Source: Acidobacteriota bacterium
GTDB lineage: Bacteria; Acidobacteriota; Blastocatellia; Pyrinomonadales; Pyrinomonadaceae
Assembly (NCBI GenBank): GCA_020199975.1
Contig: JAIVJP010000284.1
Coordinates: 1-64,000 of the forward strand
Direction: 5' to 3'
DNA: 64,000 nucleotides
Part shown: in pieces, positions 35,370 through 44,125 of the stretch
Layout: every line of letters starts with the position of its first letter
Position numbering within the stretch: position 1 is the first letter of the stretch
Made by a program: the position numbers and the translations under genes
The notes under the pieces: model-generated
Seen by the model: the letters and a program-made list of their open reading frames with translations, nothing else
Told to the model about the DNA's origin: nothing
The model's database searches: none

Positions 35370-35759
35370 CTATGGTTGCCTGATTTTCATGTTTGCGACC
35401 ATAGATTTCACATCGGGCGGGACAGCACGACCACGTGCATCCAGTAAAGGCGGGGTGGATGGGCCGCCGGCGCGCGCGATCGTGGATTGGGCGCCGCCGG
35501 CCAGCGCCGGCCGCTTCCTAAACGGAATGGGCAACTTCCCTTCGGATTTCAAATACAGCAACGGATTTGCAGCGAACATCAGCGCCATGAGCAAACAGAC
35601 CATAGTGATGAACAGGTTGTCTGTAGTAAGAAAATCACCGGAGTACAGCGCGTTCAAAACCGCGAGCGCAATAAAAACAATAGCGGCCAGAATACAGATT
35701 AGGTTTAATAATCGGACTTCGCCTTTCATTTCCATCGCACCGGCTTTCGCTTCAGCCAA
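35370..35759 (-). CDS. Two-helix membrane protein of unknown function
   Basis: 129 residues with two hydrophobic helices (LNLICILAAIVFIALAVLNA and NLFITMVCLLMALMFAANPL) and a Pro/Arg-rich cytoplasmic tail. No family recognised. Placed between oxidase genes and the winged-helix-like gene on the same strand, so probably part of the same transcription unit. Confidence 0.65.
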   Translation of the reverse strand: MAEAKAGAMEMKGEVRLLNLICILAAIVFIALAVLNALYSGDFLTTDNLFITMVCLLMALMFAANPLLYLKSEGKLPIPFRKRPALAGGAQSTIARAGGPSTPPLLDARGRAVPPDVKSMVANMKIRQP

Positions 35760-35786
35760 ATCAAACCGTCCTTAGTTTTCAAATCT

Positions 35787-35854
35787 AAAGTTTCAAGTTT
35801 CAAGTGTTAGGTTTGGCTATTGACTTGAAACTTAAAACCTGAAACTTGAAACTT
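35787..35854. repeat. heptamer foldback, TTTCAAG word (short loop)
   Basis: AAGTTTCAAGTTTCAAGT (35788-35805) faces ACTTGAAAC, CTGAAACTTGAAACTT (to 35854) across a 16-bp loop. The same word is used at 29882-29997. Confidence 0.9.
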
Positions 35855-35855
35855 C

Positions 35856-36071
35856 TTAGTGTTTCGCCTTGCCCGCAGGCTTTGGCTTTTCCGACATTTC
35901 CTCGTAGCCGCATCTTTCGCACTGCCAGATAGGAAATACATCACCAGGCGACGCCGTACTTTGATAGATGGCGCGGTCGGAAGGAATGATCTTGCCGCCA
36001 CAGCGCGGACAAACGCGTCCGCGCGTTGTTCGCTTTTCAACATCTATTCGCAGCAAATTCTCTTCGGCCAT
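35856..36071 (-). CDS. Small zinc-ribbon protein
   Basis: 71 residues with a four-cysteine zinc ribbon, CPRCGG (about 21-26) and CERCGYEE (about 50-57), joined by about 25 residues including GDVFPIWQ. Lys/Pro-rich C-terminus. Its start immediately follows the stop of the next upstream gene. Unknown role; small zinc-ribbon proteins like this recur beside oxidase genes in this group (inference from context). Confidence 0.7.
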   Translation of the reverse strand: MAEENLLRIDVEKRTTRGRVCPRCGGKIIPSDRAIYQSTASPGDVFPIWQCERCGYEEMSEKPKPAGKAKH

Positions 36072-36338
36072 CTAATCCTTTTCTTTGGGATCCGGCTGCT
36101 GATCCTCGCGATGATAGCGTTTCAGCACCAGAAAGATTGAGCAAAACATCGTGACTGGGGGCACTAAAAGCACCAGCACACCGATGTTGAAGTTCCTGAC
36201 GAAAAAAGCATTGTTTGAGCCTGCCAGCGCTGCACGACACATTGAACACTGCGCAGCTACGTCCGGAGAAAATAACAGCGCAGCCATCGCCGTCGCGACG
36301 GTCAGCAAAACCAGCCTGTGCAAAATAAGACGCATCAA
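36072..36338 (-). CDS. Small membrane protein with CSMCR motif
   Basis: 88 residues. A signal-like first helix (LVLLTVATAMAALLFSPDVAAQ) is followed by CSMCRAAL and a second helix (NIGVLVLLVPPVTMFCSIFLVL) with a charged tail. The CxxC pair directly after the first helix would lie on the periplasmic side and could bind heme, copper or form a disulphide. Start overlaps the stop of subunit IV as ATGA, so the two are translationally coupled. Family not recognised. Confidence 0.68.
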   Translation of the reverse strand: MMRLILHRLVLLTVATAMAALLFSPDVAAQCSMCRAALAGSNNAFFVRNFNIGVLVLLVPPVTMFCSIFLVLKRYHREDQQPDPKEKD

Positions 36339-36682
36339 TGTTCCTCGGCGGCGGGCGGTTGCTCTTTAAACTGGTAACGCAGCCCGGCGGCCCTGAAACT
36401 ATCAGGGAAGAACACGAACAACAAACAGATGCAGACTACCAGCATGGGCACTATTGTCAGAATCAAACTCAGCCGCTCAAACTTCAAGTGCATGAAGTAG
36501 GCGACGATCAACGCCGCCTTGATGATTGACAAACCCAGCAGAATAGTCAGCATGATAGGAATAGACATCGGCTTGTAAGCCAGAAAAATCTCGATCAGCG
36601 TCAACAAAACGAGCCAGATCCAAATCGAAGTAAACAGTTTGTTACTACCGGCAAAATGCTCTTCTTCAGCGTGTGCGCTCAT
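36335..36682 (-). CDS. ctaF: Cytochrome c oxidase subunit IV (prokaryotic, CtaF-like)
   Basis: 115 residues with three transmembrane helices: IWIWLVLLTLIEIFLAY, IMLTILLGLSIIKAALIVAYFMHLKFE and ILTIVPMLVVCICLLFVFFPD. The IKAALIVAYFMHLKFE segment is diagnostic of the bacterial COX4 family. A small accessory subunit of the heme-copper oxidase, in the usual place after subunit III. Confidence 0.88.
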   Translation of the reverse strand: MSAHAEEEHFAGSNKLFTSIWIWLVLLTLIEIFLAYKPMSIPIMLTILLGLSIIKAALIVAYFMHLKFERLSLILTIVPMLVVCICLLFVFFPDSFRAAGLRYQFKEQPPAAEEH

Positions 36683-36726
36683 GTTGATCCCTCCGCTCTG
36701 GCTTCGCTAACAGTTTGCGTTACAAA

Positions 36727-37407
36727 TCATTTGGCCAGGTGACCGCCAACATCCACTGACATGATGTAAATTAGCGGGAACACAAACATCCAGACCAAGT
36801 CTACGAAGTGCCAGTAAAGGCCGCTGATCTCGATGTCTTCGTGCTTCAACTTCTTGACGCGCGCCGCCACTACAGCCAAATAAACTGCGCCTGTAGCTAC
36901 GTGAAACATATGCAGGCCGGTGATGGTGAAAAATGTCGCGCCAAACAAAGGAGACGGTAGTTGCCCGTCGGTCGTCGTAAACGTCGAAACCCAGTGTGCG
37001 GGTAAGCTGAACGGAGTGAGACCTTCGCTGATTAGGTGGTTCCACTCAATCAAGTGCAGCACCAGAAACGCGACGCCAAAAAATATTGTCGCCAGGATCC
37101 ACTTGCGCACCGCTTTTAAGTCCCCGCGACTGGATGCCGACACCCCAAACACCATCGTCAAGCTTGATGACAGCAGGCAGAAGGTCATCACTGATGAAAA
37201 GACGATGCTGGGATAAAATGGAAACGGCGTGGCCCAAACGTTTGAGGCGCGCAAATAGTTGTAACCAATCAGCAGCGCCGAAAACGTCAGCGAGTCGGAA
37301 ACGATGAACAACCACATTCCCAGCTTGCGATGACCAACGCGATATGGGTGCACACCACCACCCCAATCGGCTGCGGGAAAATGTACTGCGCGTGCTTCAG
37401 TACTCAC
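36727..37407 (-). CDS. ctaE: Cytochrome c oxidase subunit III (second copy)
   Basis: 226 residues with about six hydrophobic segments (KLGMWLFIVSDSLTFSALLI, VIFSSVMTFCLLSSSLTMVF, HWVSTFTTTDG loop, ATFFTITGLHMFHVATGAVY). It ends with the family signature GLYWHFVDLVWMFVFPLIYI. Separated from the first subunit III gene by 99 bp that contain an ACAGACT/AGTCTGT palindrome. The sequence differs from the other subunit III, so this is an old duplication or two specialised subunits. Confidence 0.88.
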   Translation of the reverse strand: MSTEARAVHFPAADWGGGVHPYRVGHRKLGMWLFIVSDSLTFSALLIGYNYLRASNVWATPFPFYPSIVFSSVMTFCLLSSSLTMVFGVSASSRGDLKAVRKWILATIFFGVAFLVLHLIEWNHLISEGLTPFSLPAHWVSTFTTTDGQLPSPLFGATFFTITGLHMFHVATGAVYLAVVAARVKKLKHEDIEISGLYWHFVDLVWMFVFPLIYIMSVDVGGHLAK

Positions 37408-37474
37408 CTGTCACCTCCACGTGGCGCAGACCTGGGTCCGCGCGCTTTGAAATTGTATTTAATCGCGTTACGCC

Positions 37475-37492
37475 ACAGACTAAAAAGTCTGT
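37475..37492. repeat. ACAGACT/AGTCTGT palindrome
   Basis: Perfect 7-bp arms around AAAA between the two subunit III genes. Related palindromes: 47701-47752, with arms ending AGTCTGTG and starting CACAGACT, and 63251-63274. Confidence 0.7.
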
Positions 37493-37506
37493 CCACCAAG
37501 TCTGGG

Positions 37507-38199
37507 CTACACCTGCCGCCAAAAGAAAAGCAGCAAAAACAGGTAAATCCACAAGACATCCATGAAATGCCAGTAAAGCGTGACCGCATCAGTTTGCGCC
37601 TGGCCTTTCGCCGCAGCCAATTCATCGTCGATCCGTAAGCGAGAACGTAGGGTCAGAAACATCAATCCAGCCAGCCCGCCGAGCAAATGCACAGCGTGGG
37701 TCGCCGTCAGCAAATAAAAAAAGGAGCTGTGTGGATTTGAAGAAATATAAATGCCCTGTTGGGCCAGTTGATTCCAGGCAAACACCTGCGAGGCCAGAAA
37801 ACCGAATCCCAGTAGGGTCGTGACAGCCAGCAAACTTTTGTGCGCACTCTGCGCGGCGTTTTTAAATTTTCGCCGCGCGAATTCGAGTGTGATGCTGCTG
37901 ATAATGATAAGTGCCGTGCTCAAAAGCAAAACACGCGGCATGCGCAGCGGTTGCCAATCGTTGGCGGACGCCGCACGCACAATGTAGGCACTGCTGAGTC
38001 CGGTGAACAGCATCAGAATCGACGCCATCCCCACCCACATGCCGATCCGGTAGCGGTTGGCCGAAGAACGCGCGTCAAAAAAAGCGTGGCCGTGGCCGTT
38101 CCGCTTCGGCGAACCATTGCCGTTGGGCCCGCGAGATTTCGACCCGCCGCCCAATCGGGTTTGTGTGAGTGGCTTAGTGCCGGTGACCGTTGTGGCCAT
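37507..38199 (-). CDS. ctaE: Cytochrome c oxidase subunit III (first copy)
   Basis: 230 residues from the ATG at 38199, preceded by AGGTGG; the 5' end overlaps ctaD by 26 bp. A soluble N-terminal extension of about 45 residues is rich in Gly, Asn and His. Five helices follow (IGMWVGMASILMLFTGLSSAYIV, VLLLSTALIIISSITLEFA, LLAVTTLLGFGFLASQVFAW, FFYLLTATHAVHLLGGLAGL, LWIYLFLLLFFW) with the signature LYWHFMDVLW. Normal five-helix subunit III. Confidence 0.9.
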   Translation of the reverse strand: MATTVTGTKPLTQTRLGGGSKSRGPNGNGSPKRNGHGHAFFDARSSANRYRIGMWVGMASILMLFTGLSSAYIVRAASANDWQPLRMPRVLLLSTALIIISSITLEFARRKFKNAAQSAHKSLLAVTTLLGFGFLASQVFAWNQLAQQGIYISSNPHSSFFYLLTATHAVHLLGGLAGLMFLTLRSRLRIDDELAAAKGQAQTDAVTLYWHFMDVLWIYLFLLLFFWRQV

Positions 38200-40015
38200 T
38201 TCCACCTGTCCTCTCAGCTTCAGTTTCCGGCTCAGTTTGCATTACAAAATCATTCGGCGCTCCGGGTACGGCAAATTCGTATGGACCGCGATATACGGTC
38301 GGCAGTACACCCGCAAAGTTATCGTGCGGTGGCGGGCTGGGGGTTATCCATTCGAGCGTGGTCGCGTCCCAGGGATTTGGCCCGGCTTTCTTTCCTTTGA
38401 AAATGCTCCAGATCAGGTTGAAGTAAAACAGAAACTGCGCAAGCACCGTGATGATGGCGACGATTGAGACGAAAACCACCAACGGATGCAGCCTGCTTAG
38501 AAATGTGTACTCCGTAAACGACGAAAAACGTCGCGGCATGCCCACAATCCCCATCACGTGCATAGGCACGAAAATACAGTAGACACCGACGAACGTTATC
38601 CAAAAATGAATCTTGCCCATGCCTTCGCTCATAAAGCGACCAAACACCTTGGGGAACCAAAAATAAGTGGCTGCGAACATGCCGAAGATGGACGCCACAC
38701 CCATCACCAGATGGAAGTGCGCAGTCACAAAATAGGTATCGTGCATCGGCAAATCGAGTGAGGTCTGGCCCAACACCAGGCCGGTGATCCCGCCGGCAAC
38801 AAAGAGCGACACAAAGCCAATCGCAAAAAGCATCGCGGTGGTAAAGCGAATTCTTGCTCCCCATAGTGTGCCCAGCCAGTTGAAAGTTTTTACCGCCGAG
38901 GGCACGCCAATCGAGAGCGTCAGGATCGAAAACGTCATCGCTGAATAGGGACTCATGCCGCTAATGAACATGTGATGTCCCCAAACGAAGAAGCCCAGCA
39001 GCCCAATCGCGAAGATCGCAAACACCATAGCGCGATAACCAAAGATCGGCTTGCGTGCAAACGTCGAAAGAATGTGTGACGTGGCGCCCATACCGGGCAG
39101 GATGGCGATGTAAACTTCCGGATGCCCGAAAAACCAAAACAAGTGTTGCCACAAAATGGGTGAGCCGCCGGTATGCACCGGAAAGCTTGGATTCGTTCCG
39201 GAAAGAATGCCACTGACGTAGAGCCCCCCCGGAATAAAGAAACTAGTTCCAGCGAGGCGATCAAGCAGCAGCAGGATGCCGCCACCGAGCAACACCGGAA
39301 ACGACAACAGCGCGAGTACGGCAGTAGTAAACCAGGCCCAGCAGGTCAAGGGCATGCGCATCAGCGTCATGCCCCTGGTGCGCATGTTCAGCAGCGTCGT
39401 AATGAAATTGAGCGCACCGAGCAATGAACCCACGCAAAAAATTGCGATGCTTATTATCCAAAGGTTCATGCCCAGGCCTTGCCCTGGTCCAGCTATTTGA
39501 CCCAAGGCGCTTAAGGGCGCATAGCCGGTCCAGCCCCCAATAGGACCAACCGTTGATGCCGACCCGGAAGCGAAGATTGCGGCAAGGATGACAATGAAGC
39601 CCACCAATGTCACCCAAAAAGAAAGCATGTTCAGCACCGGAAATGCCATATCTTCCGCGCCGATTTGGATGGGAAGGAAATAGTTGCCAAAGCCGCCCTG
39701 CGGTGCAGTCGTCAGCACGAAGAACACCATAATCGTCCCGTGCATGGTGACCAGCGACAAATAAAACTCCGGATTCATGATGCCCCCGGGAGCGCCGGCG
39801 GGAAACAGCGTTCCCAGGATGGGCCAGTTCGTGCCGGGCCAGGACAAGTTCATGCGCATCAGCACCGACATCGTCATGCCAACAATTACCGCGACCAGCG
39901 CCAGAATTATGTACTGGATGCCAATGACCTTGTGATCCAGACTGAAGATGTATTTACGAATGAAGCTAGTCGGCGGCTCGTGGCGATGGACTGCTTCGTG
40001 CGTTTCAACTGACAT
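38174..40015 (-). CDS. ctaD: Cytochrome c oxidase subunit I (aa3 type)
   Basis: 613 residues, twelve or more helices. The catalytic subunit: it binds heme a, heme a3 and CuB, reduces oxygen and pumps protons. Visible motifs are WFFGHPEVYIAILPG (CuB His and the cross-linked Tyr), HMFISGMSPYSAMTF and HDTYFVTAHFHLVMG (heme ligands). GFGNYFLPIQIGAEDMAFPVLN is the usual early signature. It starts with HKVIGIQYI after a short soluble stretch. Flanked by subunits II and III in the standard order. Confidence 0.96.
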   Translation of the reverse strand: MSVETHEAVHRHEPPTSFIRKYIFSLDHKVIGIQYIILALVAVIVGMTMSVLMRMNLSWPGTNWPILGTLFPAGAPGGIMNPEFYLSLVTMHGTIMVFFVLTTAPQGGFGNYFLPIQIGAEDMAFPVLNMLSFWVTLVGFIVILAAIFASGSASTVGPIGGWTGYAPLSALGQIAGPGQGLGMNLWIISIAIFCVGSLLGALNFITTLLNMRTRGMTLMRMPLTCWAWFTTAVLALLSFPVLLGGGILLLLDRLAGTSFFIPGGLYVSGILSGTNPSFPVHTGGSPILWQHLFWFFGHPEVYIAILPGMGATSHILSTFARKPIFGYRAMVFAIFAIGLLGFFVWGHHMFISGMSPYSAMTFSILTLSIGVPSAVKTFNWLGTLWGARIRFTTAMLFAIGFVSLFVAGGITGLVLGQTSLDLPMHDTYFVTAHFHLVMGVASIFGMFAATYFWFPKVFGRFMSEGMGKIHFWITFVGVYCIFVPMHVMGIVGMPRRFSSFTEYTFLSRLHPLVVFVSIVAIITVLAQFLFYFNLIWSIFKGKKAGPNPWDATTLEWITPSPPPHDNFAGVLPTVYRGPYEFAVPGAPNDFVMQTEPETEAERTGGNGHNGHRH

Positions 40016-40061
40016 CTTAATCTCCTGTGTTAACGAATGAGCGTAGAGATTTCGTTTTTGT

Positions 40062-40907
40062 CTAGTAAGTCGGCAATGGATACTGGGCCAACAACTCAGT
40101 GACGCGGCTCTGAAACTGGTCCTGCGGCAAAGCCATTAACGCCTGATGCTCAGCTTCCGGCAGGACCAGCATGTAACTCTTCATCTTAAAGTGGAGCTGG
40201 CCGCAAAGTTCGGCGCATGCCAGTTCATACTTGCCTATTTGATTTGCCGTGAAGTGGACGCGAATCGCCATGCCCGGAACCAGGTCCTGCTTGAATCTCA
40301 GTTGTGGCACCCAGAAGTTGTGAATAACGTCCTTCGAGCGAAGGATCAATTCCACCGGCCGGCCGACCGGTATAGCAATCACACTGTGCGTTGCATCGTC
40401 TTTGGCGCTTGGGTCTGTTTCGTCAAGCCCTACAAAATTCAGGGCTGAATCGTCTATCAGACTCGGATCTGTACGACCGAAGACGCCGTCTCTGCCTGCG
40501 TAGTGAAAGTTCCATTGAAACTGCTGCGCTACCACTTCAACCTGAAAGGAACCCGCCGGCGCTTTGTTAAAGTGAAGCGAGGCCCAGACGCTTTGGCCCA
40601 TTACGGCCAGTCCGATAAAGATGATGGCCGTTACGATCGTCCAGATAACTTCGAGGCGATTGCTGCCGTGCGTGTACATCGCGCGCTCGTGGCTCGGCCG
40701 CTCGCGATACTTCCAGACCATGTAGCCGAGTCCGACCTGGGCGGCTGTAAATGAGATTCCCACCACGATGATAGTGATTAGGAATTGCCGATCGAGTGCT
40801 GCTGCGTGGGAAGAAATGGCGGCAGGAAACCACCACTGCTTAACGAAAAAGATACTTACTGAACCCAGAGTCAGGATCCAGATAATAACCGCAAGAGCTC
40901 GTCCCAT
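40062..40907 (-). CDS. ctaC: Cytochrome c oxidase subunit II
   Basis: 281 residues. Two N-terminal membrane helices (ALAVIIWILTLGSVSIFFV and FLITIIVVGISFTAAQVGLGYMVW) precede the periplasmic cupredoxin domain. The binuclear CuA site is complete: His in KDVIHNFWVPQL and CAELCGQLHFKM. The aromatic electron-entry patch QQFQWNFHYAGRDG is present. No C-terminal cytochrome c domain, so this is not a caa3 fusion; it needs a separate c-type donor, for which the octaheme cytochrome upstream is a candidate. Confidence 0.95.
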   Translation of the reverse strand: MGRALAVIIWILTLGSVSIFFVKQWWFPAAISSHAAALDRQFLITIIVVGISFTAAQVGLGYMVWKYRERPSHERAMYTHGSNRLEVIWTIVTAIIFIGLAVMGQSVWASLHFNKAPAGSFQVEVVAQQFQWNFHYAGRDGVFGRTDPSLIDDSALNFVGLDETDPSAKDDATHSVIAIPVGRPVELILRSKDVIHNFWVPQLRFKQDLVPGMAIRVHFTANQIGKYELACAELCGQLHFKMKSYMLVLPEAEHQALMALPQDQFQSRVTELLAQYPLPTY

Positions 40908-40927
40908 CGGTTAGCTCCTTCAAGAAG

Positions 40928-41059
40928 TGAATCGTGAATCGTAAATCGTAAATCGTGACAGACCGCAAATAGCAAACAGTGAACCGAGTTGTGCAAAACC
41001 AGACTTAGAATTCGGTGTTAACCATTTACGATTTACGATTCACGATTTACGGCATTTAC
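40928..41059. repeat. heptamer foldback, GTAAATC word
   Basis: The left arm (40928-40957) has AATCGTGAATCGTAAATCGT. The right arm (41022-41059) has ATTTACGATTTACGATTCAC in inverted orientation. It lies between ctaB and ctaC and touches the ctaB stop. Same word as inside the pdh operon at 27151-27283. Confidence 0.9.
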
Positions 41060-41967
41060 CGGTCCAGAACCATCAAGATAAATAAGAACGGTAAATAAAT
41101 CACCGAAGCGAGCAGCAAATGTCGCGCTGCCTGGCGCGATTTCGAGAAAGCCGCTCGCACACTGAAATAGAGAAATGCCAGTCCGAAAATAATCGCACCC
41201 ACGAAATAAATTTTGCCCGCGGTTCCCAGTAGTGTGGGCAACAGGCTAACCGGCAACAGCATGACCGTATACATAACTATTTGTTGCCCAGTAACGCGGC
41301 CATCGGGTTCCACAACGGGAAGCATTAAGATTCCCGCGCGCGTGTAATCCTCTCGATACATCCAGGCAATCGCCAGGAAATGAGGAAACTGCCAGAGAAA
41401 GAGGATTGCGAATAGTACCCAGGCTTCGACCCCGATCGAACCACGCGCGCTGGCCCACCCGATTAGTGGCGGGACTGCGCCCGGAAAAGCGCCGACGAAC
41501 GTTGAAAGCGAAGTCCGCGTCTTCAGTGGTGTGTAGGCGAATAAGTACCCCGAGATGACGGTCAATCCTAATACCGCGCTTAGTGGGTTCACTAAAACTG
41601 CCAGATAAATCTCAGCGAGCACCGTCAGTCCGATACCAAAGGCCAGCGCTTCCCACGGGGAAAGTTTGCCTGAAGGCAATGGCCGGTTCGCGGTGCGACG
41701 CATCAGGCCATCGAGATCCTTCTCCATGAACTGATTGAGCGTGGCGATCCCTGAAGACAAAAGCGCGATGCCAACCATCGCCGTGAGCATCGCCGGATAA
41801 TCCACGCGTCCCGGTGAAGCAAGCGCAAAACCGGCTGCCGCCGTCAACACAATCAGAAAAGTAATACGAGGTTTGGTTAGCTCGACGTAGGCGGCCACAC
41901 GATCGCGCGCGCTTAAGCGCTCGAGTTGAGCTATCCCGCCGTTAAGTTCTATTACGAATTCTTCCAT
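41056..41967 (-). CDS. ctaB: Protoheme IX farnesyltransferase (heme O synthase)
   Basis: 303-residue UbiA-family membrane prenyltransferase that adds farnesyl to heme B. Nine predicted helices. Family signatures: AYVELTKPRITFLIVLTAAA, NQFMEKDLDGLMRRTANRPL (first Asp-rich motif, NxxxDxxxD) and FPHFLAIAWMYREDYTRAG (second). Its product is the substrate of the CtaA protein encoded directly upstream. Confidence 0.95.
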   Translation of the reverse strand: MEEFVIELNGGIAQLERLSARDRVAAYVELTKPRITFLIVLTAAAGFALASPGRVDYPAMLTAMVGIALLSSGIATLNQFMEKDLDGLMRRTANRPLPSGKLSPWEALAFGIGLTVLAEIYLAVLVNPLSAVLGLTVISGYLFAYTPLKTRTSLSTFVGAFPGAVPPLIGWASARGSIGVEAWVLFAILFLWQFPHFLAIAWMYREDYTRAGILMLPVVEPDGRVTGQQIVMYTVMLLPVSLLPTLLGTAGKIYFVGAIIFGLAFLYFSVRAAFSKSRQAARHLLLASVIYLPFLFILMVLDR

Positions 41968-41990
41968 CTGGGTTGGTGAAAGGCCCGAAG

Positions 41991-42056
41991 TTCAGGGTCC
42001 AAGCTTTAGCTTGCTGATTACTAAGCTGAGAGCAATCTGAAGGTTGTCCTCTGAAC
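41991..42056. repeat. CAAGCTTTAGCTTGC palindromic repeat (copy 1)
   Basis: About 24-bp arms, TTCAGGGTCCAAGCTTTAGC on the left and GCAATCTGAAGGTTGTCCTC on the right, fold on each other. A second copy lies at 43044-43108, so the pair brackets ctaA. Confidence 0.78.
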
Positions 42057-42064
42057 CACTTAAG

Positions 42065-42988
42065 CTAACCTCGTTGCGTCGCCGCTGAAAACTCTAACGA
42101 TTGTTCGGATGGTCGCAATACCTTAAATACCCTTAGTGTCAAAACTATTGTGGTCGCGAACACCAATGCGCCGCAGGCCACGTGTGCCACTGTGACTCCG
42201 ACCATAGGGTTCAACGGCTGTGGATCGTTTGGCGAAGCCGCGCGCGTTAGATAAGCCGCCAACCCAAGAAATAGTTGCACCACCAGCAAAATCAAAACGA
42301 CGATTGCCGGCCAAGTCAGGAAGGGCAGACCGCGATGACGCCGCAGTACCGACAATGCCGCGCTTCCCAATATCAACGTGACCGCAACTGCGCCACCAAT
42401 ATGTGTCAATAAAAGATCTGTTGGCAGCGGTTTGTCCCAGGTGGCTGAATGCCGCAAAGTCGCGCCAATTATCAACTGCAAGAAGATCGTGGCCACCGCC
42501 GCGGAACAGATGTATCTGAGCGGCAGACCGGGGCGCTCCTCGAGCGTCGGCCGGTCCGTCATCCAGCTCCGCGAGGTAAAAACCGCCAGGCTAACGGTGG
42601 TACAGAAAAAGAGCTGGGCTAATGTTGCATGAGCGGTGGAGACTGCAAGCGGCAAGCTCAACTTTACAGTTAATCCGCCGAGCAGGCCCTGCGCGATCAC
42701 ACCAAACAAAGCCAGCAACCCCAGCCGCCGCACCCAGCGTCGTTTCTCTTTTGCGAAAAGAAAAATGACCAGACCGATTGTCAATAAACCAACTGTCGTA
42801 GCCACCATGCGGTGACCATGTTCCCAAAAAAGGTTACCCACCATTTTCGGAAACACCTGGCCATTTGAAAGTGGCCAGTCGTTCGTGGCCAGTCCCGCGT
42901 CGTGGCTCGTCACCAGCGCCCCGGCGATGATCAAGAAAAAGGTCGCGCAAGCGACCAGCAACGCGAAACGATGCAAACCTTTACTCAT
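42065..42988 (-). CDS. ctaA: Heme A synthase (COX15/CtaA)
   Basis: 307 residues, eight helices in two four-helix halves. Oxidises heme O to heme A. Conserved pieces: FLIIAGALVTSHDAGLATNDWP near residue 20, NLFWEHGHRMVATTVGLL (first His pair), VSTAHATLAQLFFCT, and in the second half LLLTHIGGAVAVTLILG and VTVAHVACGALVFATT. Pairs with ctaB downstream to supply heme A for the oxidase. Confidence 0.93.
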   Translation of the reverse strand: MSKGLHRFALLVACATFFLIIAGALVTSHDAGLATNDWPLSNGQVFPKMVGNLFWEHGHRMVATTVGLLTIGLVIFLFAKEKRRWVRRLGLLALFGVIAQGLLGGLTVKLSLPLAVSTAHATLAQLFFCTTVSLAVFTSRSWMTDRPTLEERPGLPLRYICSAAVATIFLQLIIGATLRHSATWDKPLPTDLLLTHIGGAVAVTLILGSAALSVLRRHRGLPFLTWPAIVVLILLVVQLFLGLAAYLTRAASPNDPQPLNPMVGVTVAHVACGALVFATTIVLTLRVFKVLRPSEQSLEFSAATQRG

Positions 42989-42999
42989 TCAAAGTCACG

Positions 43000-43153
43000 C
43001 GATTCCCAATCTCCGATTGCCGTCTTTGGCGAAAGACAAGCAGTTTTTAGAGTCCAACCTTTAGCTTGCCCCTTACGAGCTGAGAGCAAGCTGAAGGTTG
43101 GCTCTGAACTACTTTGTTTTCAAACGGCAATCGGAAATTGGCAATCGCAAGTC
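43000..43153. repeat. heptamer foldback, CAATCGG word, with a nested palindrome
   Basis: Outer arms CCCAATCTCCGATTGCC (about 43003-43024) and CGGCAATCGGAAATTGGCAA (43124-43143, extending to 43153) are inverted. Inside the loop sits the second AACCTTTAGCTTGC palindrome (43044-43069 with 43086-43108). The heptamer word recurs at 56489-56610. Confidence 0.85.
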
Positions 43154-43157
43154 CAGA

Positions 43158-44039
43158 TCAGTGATGACCGGGCGCCGGTACCACGAGCGCGGGCATCATT
43201 TCCAGACCAGGTTTGCTTGAAGCGGTTGCAGCTTCACCGAACGCGAAGTCTGCTTTGACGCTACCACTCGCCGGTACCGTTACACTCATGGTTTTTTCTG
43301 TTCCGGTAGCGCCGCCTTCTTTCCACGCCGCAACGGTGTAAGTTCCCGGCGGTACACCCTTGATGGTGAACGTGCCGTCTTCAGCGCTAACCGCGAAGAA
43401 TGGATGCTTCAACACCCCAACGTAAGCTTTCATCCACGGATGTTGGTTGCACTTGACGGGTACCAGCACTTCCGAGCGCGCAAACGAGTGCGTTAAAGCA
43501 GGTGCGCCATTTGGTTGCGATTGGTTCCAGTCAGGATTGTTCTTTGGCGTGAAATGGATGTTGTGCTGGGTAGGATCGCTGTTGGTAATGTTCAATTTCT
43601 GATTGATCATCGCCCCCATCACATGCGGCTTGTATTGACAACCGCTTTGATCCAGATTCACGGTGTCCGAAGGTGCAGTGAAAGTGTATTCGGTCACCTT
43701 CGTGCCATCGGCAGTAGCGCCATCTTTGATGTAAACAAAAGCATTGGCCAGCTTGCCATCTTTGACTGCGTTGTCTTCAGTTGTGAGGTTCGGGTTCCTC
43801 TGGCCGCAAACCGGATCGGCGGAAGCATCAATCTTCTTTGGCGCCGGCGGCGTGCCGTTATAAGCAATCGTTCCAGTAACGGTTCCTTCGTCCCCTTTAG
43901 CAGTGAAAGCTTTGCCGGTTGTTGTTGCTGCCGGCTCGCTGTCGCCTCCTTCAGGCGTCTTGCTGCAAGCCGAGGCCAGGCCCAGCAGCGATAGAGCAAT
44001 CATCAGAGTCAGCCAGACCTTGGTCTGCTTCATAGACAT
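43158..44039 (-). CDS. Cupredoxin-like lipoprotein with carboxypeptidase-regulatory-like segment
   Basis: 293 residues from the ATG at 44039, eight bases after GGAGG. Lipoprotein signal with Cys in LLGLASACSKT. The central domain has GCQYKPHVMGAMINQKLNIT, DPTQHNIHF and VKCNQHPWMKAYVGVLKHPF. The His, then CxxHxxM group, resembles a type 1 copper site. The next segment DGTFTIKGVPPGTYTVAAW is the typical end of carboxypeptidase-regulatory-like beta domains. A copper-based electron carrier or sensor between the octaheme cytochrome and the heme A enzymes is plausible; copper binding is inferred. Confidence 0.78.
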   Translation of the reverse strand: MSMKQTKVWLTLMIALSLLGLASACSKTPEGGDSEPAATTTGKAFTAKGDEGTVTGTIAYNGTPPAPKKIDASADPVCGQRNPNLTTEDNAVKDGKLANAFVYIKDGATADGTKVTEYTFTAPSDTVNLDQSGCQYKPHVMGAMINQKLNITNSDPTQHNIHFTPKNNPDWNQSQPNGAPALTHSFARSEVLVPVKCNQHPWMKAYVGVLKHPFFAVSAEDGTFTIKGVPPGTYTVAAWKEGGATGTEKTMSVTVPASGSVKADFAFGEAATASSKPGLEMMPALVVPAPGHH

Positions 44040-44125
44040 AATCAGTTCCTCCAAATCAAGATACTTTCAGCATAACTTTAGCACGGGAACCTACCTTAAG
44101 TAGAACCGCGCCCACATCGAAAGAT

